Shown: piece by piece, positions 17,316-25,135 of the stretch
Layout: every line of letters starts with the position of its first letter
How positions within the stretch are numbered: position 1 is the stretch's first letter
Source of the DNA: Micrococcales bacterium
GTDB taxonomy: Bacteria > Actinomycetota > Actinomycetes > Actinomycetales > Microbacteriaceae
NCBI GenBank assembly: GCA_016212425.1
Contig: JACRGJ010000015.1
Location: forward strand, 1-64,000
DNA: 64,000 nucleotides
Direction: 5' to 3'
Notes under the pieces: generated by a model
Seen by the model: only the letters and a program-made list of their open reading frames with translations
What the model was told of the DNA's origin: nothing
Databases searched by the model: none
Made by a program: the position numbers and the translations under genes

Positions 17316-18310
17316 CCGCCGAAGCCGGCCTGCTGCGCGTCGGCGGCCTGCTGGTCGGCGGCCCCTGGCACGTACTGCAGCACCTGGTCGGCGGCGGTCA
17401 GGCCGCCGGTGACCTGCACCCACTTCCCGTCACTGACCCCGAGGGTGACCTTCTTCGCGGCGGGGTCGCCGCCGCTTGTCGCGGCGGGCGCGTACACGGT
17501 TCCGGCGCCGCCCGGGGTGCCCTCGACGGCGGTGACCGGCAGCGCGAGGGCGCCCTCGGCCGAGCCGCCGGGAACCGCGACCTTGGCGGCCAGCCCGCTG
17601 AACACGGTCACCCCGGCCGGCACCGCGCAGCGCACGGTGGTGGTGGCGGCGGGTGCGGTCGCCGGACCGGGATCGGATGCCGCGGGCGCCCCGGCTCCCG
17701 CCCCGCCCGCCCCGGCGAGCGGGGTCGTGATGGTGAGGCCGGTGCACTCGAACGGCTGCGGGCCGCCGACGACGGTGACCTGCGCCGTGGACGGCCGGTT
17801 GAGCAGCCGGTACTGCTGGGCCGGCTGGATGGTGCCGACGACGCTGAAGGTGGGCGGCGCGATCTGCGCGAGGGTGTCGCCCACCCCGATCTGCTGCGTC
17901 GGCAGCAGCGCGAGATCCGACACGGTTCCTCCGGCACCGGCCACCAGGGTGACCGTCTTCACGGACGGCGTGCCGTCGGCCCGCACGGTGATCTGCCTCA
18001 CGGTGGCGATCGGGGTGTTCCCGGCGACCCCCTGGCCGGTCGCGACGAGCACCTTCAGCACCTCGCCGGCCGCGGTGGCGCGCACCGGCACCGCGGCATC
18101 CGCCACGATCGTCGCGTCGAGCTTCACATCGTTGCGGATGGTGCGCTTCTCTGCGGTGACTGTCGGATCGCTGACCGTGCCGGTGGGCACAGCGCGATCG
18201 CTGCCCTGCGTGAGCCCGCCGAAGAAGGCGAGCTTGACCAGGGCCGCGGCGATCGCGACGAAGATGAGAATGCGGATGATCGGGAAGACCCAGGTCCGTG
18301 CGACGCCCAC
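17312..18310 (-). CDS. HlyD/MacA-like membrane fusion adaptor
   Basis: 332 residues: one N-terminal membrane segment (VFPIIRILIFVAIAAALVKLAFF) then an extracytoplasmic domain. The half-motif DATIVADAAVPVRATAAGEVLKVLVATGQGV is the lipoyl/barrel-sandwich part of adaptor proteins, and LALPVTAVEGTPGGAGTVYA is the later beta-barrel region. The coiled hairpin is short or absent, as in Gram-positive versions. The gene starts with GTG at 18310 and is the first gene of the ABC export operon; its stop overlaps the ATPase start. Confidence 0.82.
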   Translation of the reverse strand: MGVARTWVFPIIRILIFVAIAAALVKLAFFGGLTQGSDRAVPTGTVSDPTVTAEKRTIRNDVKLDATIVADAAVPVRATAAGEVLKVLVATGQGVAGNTPIATVRQITVRADGTPSVKTVTLVAGAGGTVSDLALLPTQQIGVGDTLAQIAPPTFSVVGTIQPAQQYRLLNRPSTAQVTVVGGPQPFECTGLTITTPLAGAGGAGAGAPAASDPGPATAPAATTTVRCAVPAGVTVFSGLAAKVAVPGGSAEGALALPVTAVEGTPGGAGTVYAPAATSGGDPAAKKVTLGVSDGKWVQVTGGLTAADQVLQYVPGAADQQAADAQQAGFGG

Positions 18311-18522
18311 TGCCCCTCCAGGTAGCTGATTCGGGCTCAGCCTACGGTCGAGGGGCCGCCGCGAGGGTCATCCGGAAGGATGAGTCCGACGTCACATCCC
18401 CTGCCCGATCGCCACGAACCGGAGGGTCTCGCGGGTGATCTGCGCGGCGACCTGCGCGTCGGTCGCCGTCGGGGTGCCGTCGCCCGACTCCGTGCCGCGG
18501 GAGATGGCCGCGACACGCCGAA

Positions 18523-18571
18523 CCACTACATATTGGGGAATGACATCCCTGTCATTCCCGCTATATAGTGG
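18523..18571 (+). promoter_or_regulatory. Palindromic promoter/operator upstream of the 25-codon gene
   Basis: A 49-nt AT-rich island in GC-rich DNA. The inner arms ggaatgaca (18537-18545) and tgtcattcc (18550-18558) are perfect complements around tccc. The outer parts ccactacata (18523-18532) and tatatagtgg (18562-18571) also pair, with one mismatch. A near-consensus sigma-70 promoter lies in it: -35 atgaca (18540-18545), -10 tatata (18562-18567, 16-bp spacer) or tatagt (18564-18569, 18-bp spacer). The minus strand shows a similar -35/-10 pair. Dyad symmetry over the promoter suggests control by a dimeric repressor. Confidence 0.65.
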
Positions 18572-18623
18572 TGATCCCGCGACGGACCCGCCGCGGACAC
18601 GCTCTCTGGGAGGGGGTCCGATC

Positions 18624-18701
18624 ATGGACAACGACAGCATCAGCGGCTACGACATCCCGGTCGACCCGATGGACCTGCTGCAGTGCGACAGCTGCCAGTA
18701 G
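18624..18701 (+). CDS. Orphan 25-residue peptide with C-terminal CxxC
   Basis: The ATG at 18624 follows the strong ribosome-binding site gggaggggg (18608-18616) and opens a 25-codon frame ending TAG at 18701. The product is acidic, begins MDNDSISGYDIPV and ends DPMDLLQCDSCQ, with Cys at 21 and 24. A near-consensus promoter lies about 55 bp upstream and a strong terminator about 50 bp downstream, so it forms its own transcription unit. There is no signal peptide or membrane segment, and no modification enzyme lies next to it. It could be a metal-binding or redox microprotein, a signalling peptide or a RiPP-like precursor. I do not recognise a family, and the function is unknown. Confidence 0.6.
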   Translation: MDNDSISGYDIPVDPMDLLQCDSCQ

Positions 18702-18752
18702 GCCCGAGCGACTGACGCGGACCCGTCAACCGGGACGTCAGCCCACAGGCTC

Positions 18753-18786
18753 CGAGCCCCCTCCGACCCCGGTCGGCGGGGGCTCG
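18753..18786 (+). terminator. Terminator hairpin after the 25-codon gene
   Basis: cgagccccc (18753-18761) pairs with gggggctcg (18778-18786), and the inner ccgac/gtcgg also pair, giving a stem of about 14 bp with a 4-nt loop. It is followed by tctcgtg. It separates the peptide gene from hadA. Confidence 0.8.
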
Positions 18787-18826
18787 TCTCGTGTGAGCCG
18801 CCCGGCGGCGCGGCTATCCTCGGACG

Positions 18827-19273
18827 GTGCCCGTGAACCCCGCGCTCGAAGGGCGGACGCTCCCTCCGATCGGCCCCTACCTCGTCGGGCGCGAGAAGGT
18901 CCGGGAGTTCGCCCGCGCCGTGCAGTCCCGTTCGCCCCTGAGCATCGACGCGGATGCCGCATCCGCCGCCGGGTACGAGGGTCTGCTCGCGCCGCCGACC
19001 TTCGCGATCGTGGTGCAGGAGGCGGCGCTGCAGCAGCTGCTCGCAGAGCCCGATACCGGCATCGACTTCGCCCGCGTGGTGCACGGCGACCAGCGGTTCG
19101 GCTTCGTGCGGCCGGTGGTCGCCGGCGACGAGCTGCTCGCGCACCTCAGCGTCACGAGCATCAAGACCCTCGCCGGCAACAGCATGGTGACGGCGGAGAC
19201 CGCGATCACCGACCTCGACGGGGAGCTGGTCGTCACCGCCGTCTCCACCCTCGTCGTGCGGGCCGAGCAGTGA
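18827..19273 (+). CDS. hadA: (3R)-hydroxyacyl-ACP dehydratase subunit HadA
   Basis: 148 residues, a single hot-dog domain of the MaoC N-terminal (FAS1-like) type without the catalytic Asp-His pair. ALEGRTLPPIGPYLVGREKVREFARAV and the later HGDQRFGFVRPVVAGDELLAHL are characteristic. HadA is the substrate-binding, non-catalytic half of the HadAB dehydratase of type II fatty acid synthesis. The GTG at 18827 follows the terminator of the peptide gene by about 40 bp. Its stop overlaps the hadB start (GTGA), so the two subunits are coupled, and murB follows with the same kind of overlap. Confidence 0.88.
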   Translation: MPVNPALEGRTLPPIGPYLVGREKVREFARAVQSRSPLSIDADAASAAGYEGLLAPPTFAIVVQEAALQQLLAEPDTGIDFARVVHGDQRFGFVRPVVAGDELLAHLSVTSIKTLAGNSMVTAETAITDLDGELVVTAVSTLVVRAEQ

Positions 19274-19752
19274 CCCCGCGGGCGAGCGCACCTCGCGCGG
19301 CCGCACCTCGCGCGGCTGCACCTCGCGCGGCTGCACCTCTGGCGTCTGGCCTGACGGTCGGCGAGGTGGTCGCCGAGCGCACGGTGCACCTCACGCGCGA
19401 CTCCCTGGTCCGCTATGCGGGAGCATCCGGGGACTTCAACCCCATCCACTATCGCGACGACGTCGCCGCCTTCGTCGGTCTCCCCGGGGTGCTCGCCCAC
19501 GGGATGCTGACCATGGGCGTCGCGGTGCAGCCGGTCATCGACTGGCTCGGCGGCGACAGCGGGCGCGTGCTCGACTACCGGACCCGGTTCACGCGCCCGG
19601 TCGTCGTCGACCCGGTCGAGGGCGCCGAGCTCGAGGTGACGGCGAAGATCGGGGCCCTCGACGGCGAGCGGGTGCGCATCGACCTCACGGTCGTCTTCGG
19701 CGGGCAGACCGTGCTCGGGCGCGCGCAGGTGCAGGTGGATCTGGCGCCGTGA
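19270..19752 (+). CDS. hadB: (3R)-hydroxyacyl-ACP dehydratase subunit HadB (MaoC)
   Basis: 160 residues. The catalytic hydratase motif GDFNPIHYRDDVAAFVGLPGVLAHGM, with Asp and His in DFNPIH, identifies the active MaoC subunit, which pairs with HadA. The GTG at 19270 overlaps the hadA stop. The first 25 residues are a low-complexity APRAA repeat encoded by 15-bp units at 19288-19332 (three copies, the first with one change, plus a degenerate fourth). The conserved protein starts only at about SGLTVGEVV. The stop overlaps the murB GTG. Confidence 0.9.
   Translation: MTPRASAPRAAAPRAAAPRAAAPLASGLTVGEVVAERTVHLTRDSLVRYAGASGDFNPIHYRDDVAAFVGLPGVLAHGMLTMGVAVQPVIDWLGGDSGRVLDYRTRFTRPVVVDPVEGAELEVTAKIGALDGERVRIDLTVVFGGQTVLGRAQVQVDLAP
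19288..19332. repeat. 15-bp tandem repeats in the 5' end of hadB
   Basis: Units gcacctcgcgcggct at 19303-19317 and 19318-19332 are identical, and gcacctcgcgcggcc at 19288-19302 differs by one base. A degraded fourth copy follows. They encode APRAA pentapeptides ahead of the conserved HadB domain. Confidence 0.85.
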
Positions 19753-20852
19753 CGGCATCCCTCGCCGAGCTCACGACCCTGCGGGTGGGCGGACCGGCGG
19801 CGCGCCTGCTCGAGCCGACCACCGAGCTGGAACTCGTCCAGGCGGCTCAGGAGGCGTGGCGCGACGACGAGTGGTTCGTGCTCGGGGGCGGCTCGAACGT
19901 CGTCGTGGCCGACGAGGGCTTCGACGGCACCGTGATCCGGGTCGGCACGCGGGGCGTCCGCCGGATCGACGGGGCACCCGAGGGCCGGGTGCGGGTGCGG
20001 GCGCAGGCCGGCGAGCCGTGGGACGCCCTCGTCCAGCTCGCCCAGCACAACGGCTGGGCCGGTCTCGAAGCGCTCTCCGGCATCCCCGGCTCCACCGGCG
20101 CCGCTCCGATCCAGAACATCGGCGCGTACGGACAGGAGGTGGCGCAGACCCTCGCCGCCGTCGACCTCCTCGACGGGGCGACTGGGCACCGCGTCCGCGT
20201 GCCGGCATCCGATCTGCAGCTGGGCTACCGCACCAGCGCCCTCAAACAGGGCCGCGTCGCCGTAGTGATCGCGGTCGAGTTCGATCTCGTGGAGACGACG
20301 GCCCGCCACAAGCTCTCTGCTCCCATCCGGTACCCGCAACTCGCCGCCGCACTCGAGGTAGCGGTGGGCGAGCGCGCGCCGCTCGGTGCCGTGCGTGAGG
20401 CCGTGCTCGCGCTGCGCACGTCGAAGGGCATGGTGCTCGACCCGGCCGACCCCGACTCGGTGAGCGCCGGGTCGTTCTTCACGAACCCGATCGTCGACGA
20501 GAACGTGGCCCGCGGGCTCCCACGCGACCTGCCACGCTGGCCGGTGGAGCCCGAGGAGCCGCCCCAGGTGCTCCCCGCCGGGTCCGAGCCGGAGCCGCGC
20601 CGGCATCCGCAGTCCTACTCCGTGAAGCTCAGCGCGGCGTGGCTGATCGAGCGCGCGGGCATCGGCCGGGGGTTCGCTCTCCCCGGCTCCCGCGCGGGCA
20701 CCTCGTCGAAGCACACACTGGCCATCGTGAATCGCGGGGGCGCCACGGCTCTCGAGATCGCCCAACTCGCCGCCTTCATCCAGACCCGGGTGGCCTCGCA
20801 GTTCGGCATCGCACTGCACCCCGAGCCCGCTTTCGTCGGTTTCGAGGTCTGA
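19749..20852 (+). CDS. murB: UDP-N-acetylenolpyruvoylglucosamine reductase
   Basis: 367 residues. This FAD enzyme reduces UDP-GlcNAc-enolpyruvate to UDP-MurNAc in peptidoglycan precursor synthesis. TTLRVGGPA is the usual N-terminal motif. VLGGGSNVVVADEGF and LSGIPGSTGAAPIQNIGAYGQEV are the FAD-binding segments, and SAGSFFTNPIV holds the catalytic Ser. QLAAFIQTRV and ALHPEPAFVG complete the C-terminal domain with its Glu. The GTG at 19749 overlaps the hadB stop (GTGA). The hadA-hadB-murB coupling links fatty acid and cell-wall synthesis in one operon. Confidence 0.95.
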   Translation: MTASLAELTTLRVGGPAARLLEPTTELELVQAAQEAWRDDEWFVLGGGSNVVVADEGFDGTVIRVGTRGVRRIDGAPEGRVRVRAQAGEPWDALVQLAQHNGWAGLEALSGIPGSTGAAPIQNIGAYGQEVAQTLAAVDLLDGATGHRVRVPASDLQLGYRTSALKQGRVAVVIAVEFDLVETTARHKLSAPIRYPQLAAALEVAVGERAPLGAVREAVLALRTSKGMVLDPADPDSVSAGSFFTNPIVDENVARGLPRDLPRWPVEPEEPPQVLPAGSEPEPRRHPQSYSVKLSAAWLIERAGIGRGFALPGSRAGTSSKHTLAIVNRGGATALEIAQLAAFIQTRVASQFGIALHPEPAFVGFEV

Positions 20853-20939
20853 CCCCGTCCGCCGCCGGGTCGCGCGCGGGAAGCGACCGATGGCAGGAAG
20901 GGTCCCCCGGGGAACCGCGCCCTCCCGGGACGCGGAGGG

Positions 20940-22130
20940 TCAGGCGAAGAACCGGGTGAGGCGGTCGACGCCCTCCGCGAGCTGCTCGTCGCCCAGCGCG
21001 TAGCTGAAGCGCAGGAATCCGGAGGGGCCGAACGCCTCGCCGGGCACCGGGGCAACCTCCGCCTTCTCCAGCAGCAGGTCGGCGAGCTCCAGCGTCGAGG
21101 CGACGTGCGTGCCGTGCCACGAGCGCCCGAGCAGCGCCGACACGTCCGGGTAGACGTAGAACGCGCCCTGCGGCACGGGGGTCGCGAAGCCGGGGATGCC
21201 GTTCAGCCCTGCCACGATCGCCCGCCTCCGCCGGTCGAAGGCTCGGCGCATCCGCTCGACCTCGTCCTGCGGTCCTGTCAGCGCGGCGATAGCCGCGCGC
21301 TGCGACACGTTCGCGACGTTCCCGGTCGCGTGCGACTGCATGTTCGCGGCGGCGGCGATCGCATCCGCCGGACCGACGATCCAGCCGACCCGCCAGCCGG
21401 TCATCGCGTAGGTCTTCGCGACACCGTTCACGAGCAGGGTGCGTTCGGCCAGGGCGGGGACCGCCGCGACGATCGACACCGCCTCGACTCCGTCGTAGGT
21501 CAGGTTCTGGTAGATCTCGTCAGCCACCACCCACAGCCCGTGCGCGTCGGCCCACTCGCCGATCGCGCGCACCTGCTCGGGGGAGTGCACCGCGCCCGTC
21601 GGGTTCGAGGGCGAGACGAAGAGCAACACCTTCGTGCGGGGGGTGCGGGCCGCCTCCAGCTGCTCGACGGTCACCAGGTAGCCCTGATCGGCACCCGCGA
21701 GCACCTCCACCGGAACGCCTCCCGCCAGGCGGATCGCCTCGGGGTAGGTCGTCCAGTACGGCGTCGGCACGATGACCTCGTCGCCGGGGTCGAGGAGGGT
21801 TGCGAAGGCCTGGAACACGCCCTGCTTGCCGCCGTTGGTGACCAGCACCCGGCCGGGACCGACGTCGAGTCCGGAGTCGCGGAGGGTCTTCGAGGCGATC
21901 GCCTCGCGCAGCTCCGGCAGGCCAGCGACGGCGGAGTAGCGGTGGTTCCGCGGATCCCGCACCGCCTCCGCTGCGGCCTCGACGACGTGTGCCGGAGTAG
22001 GGAAGTCCGGCTCGCCGGCGGCGAAGCCGATCACGGGCCGACCCGCGGCCTTCATCGCCTTCGCCTTCGCGTCGACCTTGAGGGTGGCGGATTCGGCGAT
22101 CGCGCCGATCCGCTCGGAGATGCGTGCCAC
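20940..22130 (-). CDS. Class I aminotransferase, aspartate aminotransferase-like
   Basis: 396 residues, fold-type I PLP enzyme. GEPDFPTP at 39-46, [18 protein letters not shown] at 173-179, [14 protein letters not shown] and [15 protein letters not shown] with the Schiff-base Lys239 are all typical of the aspC/prephenate aminotransferase group. It probably transfers an amino group between aspartate or an aromatic acid and a 2-oxoacid in the cytoplasm. The ATG at 22130 starts [20 protein letters not shown], the usual beginning of this family. It is convergent with murB. Exact substrate is not decidable from sequence. Confidence 0.92.
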   Translation of the reverse strand: MARISERIGAIAESATLKVDAKAKAMKAAGRPVIGFAAGEPDFPTPAHVVEAAAEAVRDPRNHRYSAVAGLPELREAIASKTLRDSGLDVGPGRVLVTNGGKQGVFQAFATLLDPGDEVIVPTPYWTTYPEAIRLAGGVPVEVLAGADQGYLVTVEQLEAARTPRTKVLLFVSPSNPTGAVHSPEQVRAIGEWADAHGLWVVADEIYQNLTYDGVEAVSIVAAVPALAERTLLVNGVAKTYAMTGWRVGWIVGPADAIAAAANMQSHATGNVANVSQRAAIAALTGPQDEVERMRRAFDRRRRAIVAGLNGIPGFATPVPQGAFYVYPDVSALLGRSWHGTHVASTLELADLLLEKAEVAPVPGEAFGPSGFLRFSYALGDEQLAEGVDRLTRFFA

Positions 22131-22161
22131 GGCGTCAGCCTAGGACGCCGGCAGGGGAGAG

Positions 22162-22202
22162 CCCGGTGCGACGACGGGTCGACTCACCGTCGTCGCACCG
22201 GG
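22162..22202. terminator. Perfect 16-bp hairpin upstream of the aminotransferase gene
   Basis: Arms 22162-22177 and 22187-22202 are perfect complements around gtcgactca. The hairpin follows the minus-strand gene at 22251 and precedes the aminotransferase start at 22130. It could be a second terminator for the former or lie in the leader of the latter. Confidence 0.7.
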
Positions 22203-22210
22203 CGGGGGAC

Positions 22211-22243
22211 GGGGCGGCGCTCGACCCGAGCGAGCGCCGCCCC
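22211..22243 (-). terminator. Terminator of the wall-anchored protein gene
   Basis: Arms ggggcggcgctcg (22211-22223) and cgagcgccgcccc (22231-22243) are perfect 13-bp complements with a 7-nt loop, 8 bp past the end of the gene at 22251 on the minus strand. Confidence 0.75.
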
Positions 22244-22250
22244 GCGATGG

Positions 22251-24389
22251 CTACCCGGCGCGCGTCGCCGTTCCCCTGAGCGACGGACGCCGCAGGTAGC
22301 CATGCCGCACCAGGTACACCCCCGTGACACCCAGTGCGACGACGAGGATCAGGAGGATCCCGATCCCGATTCCGGTGGTCGCCAGCCTGCCGAAGCCGCC
22401 CGCGGTGAGTGCGGCGGGGGTGACGCCGCCGTGGGATCCCGTGCCGGCGCTCCCCGGATCGCCCGTTCCCGGCCCTCCGGACCCCGGCCCTCCGCTGCCG
22501 GGCCCTCCGGTGCCGGGCCCTCCGGTGCCGGGTCCGCCGGTGCCGGGTCCGCCTGTGCCGGGTCCGTCACCCGCGACGCTGGCGGTCGCGAGTCGCAGGT
22601 CGGCGGCGGAGGCCCCCGCGATCGGCAGCACGCGAACGCGGAGCGCCGTCTGGGAGAACATGCCGCCCGAGTTCCCCTGATCGTTCGCCGTGACCGACAC
22701 GGCATCCGTCAGCGCACTGGAGACCGAACCCGGATCGCTGAGCAGGCCGGCGACGGCGGGCTGCACGAACCCGGACTGGAGGGCGGAGGCGAAGCGCGCC
22801 ACGCTGCCGTCGCCGTCGAGGAGACCATCGGCCAGGGTCGAGCCGATCCCGCCGACCAGGCTCTGCACGTCGACTCCGACACCCGGCGTGCCGAGAAGGG
22901 TCAGCCGTGCCGTTGCGGAGGTGGCGGCGCCGCGGCTGAGTCCGCCGACGGTTCCCGCGATGTCCACCGCGAGTGTGGTCGGCAGAGCCGGGCGCGGAGT
23001 GCTGACCGCGCGGCAGAGGACGCCGCCGACGATGCCCGTGGCCCCGGATGCGACGCCTGACCCTCCGGCGACTCCGGCGCCGGCGGAGGTGCCGCCGACC
23101 GCGCCGCCGAGCGATCCGAGCCCACCCACGACGCCGCCGACGACGCCGCCGAGTCCGGATCCGGATCCCGCGCCGGTGCCGGCCGACGCGCCCGCGCTGG
23201 CCCCCGCCGACCCGCCGGTGCTGGACCCCGTCGGCGCTGCGTCGCACACAGTGCTGAGCACCGGCGCCTGCGCCGAGCTGGCCGTCACGTCGGCGTGCAC
23301 GGTCACTGACGCCTGCAGGATCTGCGCGCGCAACCGAGCGACCAGCTGGTCGGCGATCGTCGAGAGGGTGCTCGTGACACTCAGCAGCGCCGGCCGCACG
23401 GCCGCGTCGCTGAGGAGCTCGGTGCCGGGCCGGAGGGAATTGATCCGCCCGCCGACGAGCTTCGCCAGGTCGAGGTCGATCGTTCCGGCCTGCAGGTCGA
23501 ACGACACGGCGCCGGTCCCGTACCGGGTGTCGAGAAGCGATTGCAGGAGCTGGTTCGGATCCGTGTCGATGCTGACGGTCACGTGCGCCCCCGCTCCCAG
23601 CGTGTTCAGCAACGGGTTGATGCGGGCGAGGCGAGCGGCCATCTCGCGGGAGATCGTGCCGCTCGGCCCGCTGAGCCGGGAGAGGTCGCCGCGCACCGCA
23701 TCCAGCGCCGCGCGCACCCGACCCGAGGCGTCCGCGATGGCGGGACTCGTGACCCGCAGCCGGGCGTCGGCGATGGAGTACTGGCCGGTGGCCGCTCCCG
23801 CGGACGCCGTCGCCTGCGCCGCGAGCGCCTTCACCGCGAGGTCTAGGTCGGCGACCTGAGCGGTGAAGCGGGGGCCCAGCAGGGAGCCGAGATCGACGGA
23901 GGCATCGCCGGAACCGCCGGCGACGTCCTTCCCGACGGTGATGCCGCCCTGGTCGGTGATCGCGCCGGTGGCGGCGCGTGCCGATCCGTCGGCCTTCGCC
24001 TGGGCGTACTGGCCCGCCGCTCCCCACTGGAGGACGCGGCCGAGATCGACGGTGACCGGTGCGCCCGACCCGACGGTCACCGAGCGCAGCGCTTCGGCGC
24101 TGAGCGGATTCGAGCGCGTGCTCGTCGGGTCGGACCCGCCGCTGCGGGCTTCCGCGCTGCGCAGCGCGAGGACCGCGCCGAGGTCGGAGCCGAGCACCGA
24201 CCCGCCGACGAACTGCGCCCTGGCTTGTGCGCCCTGCGACGCCGCGGTGGCGGAAGGAAGTCCCGCGAGGGCGAGGCTGCTGCCCAGGACGGTGATCGCC
24301 CCGGCCGCAAGAGCGCGACGGAGCAGGGGCGACGAGGTGCTGTGGGTGACTCGGCGTCCTGCGGACGGCCGGGGTCGTGCGGAGATCAC
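22251..24389 (-). CDS. Choice-of-anchor G type secreted protein with LAxTG wall-sorting tail
   Basis: 712 residues. A signal peptide (LRRALAAGAITVLGSSLALAGLPSATA) is followed by a long Ala/Ser/Gly-rich extracellular region with repeated DLGxxL motifs, for example SVLGSDLGAVLALRSAEA, VTVDLGRVLQWG and ASVDLGSLLG. A flexible GGPGT repeat linker encoded by 15-bp units (about 22457-22565) leads to LATTG at residues 669-673, one membrane segment and a basic tail. This is the layout of actinobacterial choice-of-anchor G proteins and of class E sortase (LAxTG) substrates. It begins with GTG at 24389. It is probably displayed on the cell wall; its ligand or role is unknown. Confidence 0.82.
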   Translation of the reverse strand: MISARPRPSAGRRVTHSTSSPLLRRALAAGAITVLGSSLALAGLPSATAASQGAQARAQFVGGSVLGSDLGAVLALRSAEARSGGSDPTSTRSNPLSAEALRSVTVGSGAPVTVDLGRVLQWGAAGQYAQAKADGSARAATGAITDQGGITVGKDVAGGSGDASVDLGSLLGPRFTAQVADLDLAVKALAAQATASAGAATGQYSIADARLRVTSPAIADASGRVRAALDAVRGDLSRLSGPSGTISREMAARLARINPLLNTLGAGAHVTVSIDTDPNQLLQSLLDTRYGTGAVSFDLQAGTIDLDLAKLVGGRINSLRPGTELLSDAAVRPALLSVTSTLSTIADQLVARLRAQILQASVTVHADVTASSAQAPVLSTVCDAAPTGSSTGGSAGASAGASAGTGAGSGSGLGGVVGGVVGGLGSLGGAVGGTSAGAGVAGGSGVASGATGIVGGVLCRAVSTPRPALPTTLAVDIAGTVGGLSRGAATSATARLTLLGTPGVGVDVQSLVGGIGSTLADGLLDGDGSVARFASALQSGFVQPAVAGLLSDPGSVSSALTDAVSVTANDQGNSGGMFSQTALRVRVLPIAGASAADLRLATASVAGDGPGTGGPGTGGPGTGGPGTGGPGSGGPGSGGPGTGDPGSAGTGSHGGVTPAALTAGGFGRLATTGIGIGILLILVVALGVTGVYLVRHGYLRRPSLRGTATRAG

Positions 24390-24682
24390 GATATGACTGC
24401 CTTTCGGTTCGGCGAACCAAAGGCCTGAGGTCGACGTTGACCCTCAACTCGGGATATTGAGGTGCGGACTGAGGACGACAGCCTTCACGCTCGTATTCGG
24501 TTGGGTGACGAGGCGTCTGTCTCGTCACAGGGAGAGACCGGTCTGTGCGCTCCCTATGAACGGGGAAATCTCGACAAGCTCGCGAAGCCGATGCCGTACA
24601 CTCGATCCGGTCGGCTTCGGTCGTCATCCTTCGTCATGCCCTGGCTGCGGTCGGGACGGATCGACGGATGCCGGAGCGGCAT

Positions 24683-24755
24683 AGGGCGGTGGCTCAATTG
24701 GTAGAGCAGCGGTCTCCAAAACCGCAGGTTGCAGGTTCGAGTCCTGTCCGCCCTG
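24683..24755 (+). tRNA. tRNA-Trp (anticodon CCA)
   Basis: A 73-nt cloverleaf. The acceptor arms agggcgg (24683-24689) and ccgccct (24748-24754) pair, G24755 is the discriminator, the anticodon arm gcggtctccaaaaccgc shows CCA, and the T arm contains ggttcgagtcc. The 3' CCA is not encoded. A possible -10 tacact lies at 24597-24602. It stands directly before secE, the standard order tRNA-Trp, secE, nusG. The 293 bp between 24390 and this gene show only this promoter-like hexamer and short dyads such as gttgaccctcaac. Confidence 0.97.
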
Positions 24756-24803
24756 CGATCTTCGGCACCGCGGTGCCGGGGAGGTCCGGTGGAAGGGAAA
24801 TTC

Positions 24804-25091
24804 ATGGCACGGATCGTCGACGAGCCCAGTGAGGACGTCGTCGCGACAGCACGGAGGGACCGCGCCGAGCGTCGCGGGCCCTTCAGTCCCGTCGTCCTCT
24901 TCCTCCGACAGGTGGTCGCCGAGCTGCGGAAGGTCGTCACCCCCACCCGGCGGGAGCTGCTGAGCTACACCGCGGTGGTGCTCGGGTTCGTGATCGTCAT
25001 GATGGCCCTGGTGACCGGCCTCGATTACGGCTTCGGCGCCCTCGTCTCCGTGGTCTTCGGAGACGGCTCGCTCAGTGGCGTCACCGGCTGA
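24804..25091 (+). CDS. secE: Preprotein translocase subunit SecE
   Basis: 95 residues, single-span SecE of the SecYEG channel. The amphipathic helix [27 protein letters not shown] precedes the membrane segment [29 protein letters not shown]. The ATG at 24804 follows GGAAGGGAA. It lies between tRNA-Trp and nusG, the conserved arrangement. Confidence 0.96.
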   Translation: MARIVDEPSEDVVATARRDRAERRGPFSPVVLFLRQVVAELRKVVTPTRRELLSYTAVVLGFVIVMMALVTGLDYGFGALVSVVFGDGSLSGVTG

Positions 25092-25135
25092 CCGCCGCAT
25101 CCGCCGCATCCCCCTTCTACGTCTGGAGTACCCCC

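Noticed and set aside
18392-18526. A 44-codon GTG frame on the minus strand beside the palindromic promoter
   Set aside because: The GTG lies almost on the -10 hexamer, there is no ribosome-binding site, and the sequence resembles no family I know. It may be a remnant of a gene tail, so it is not called.
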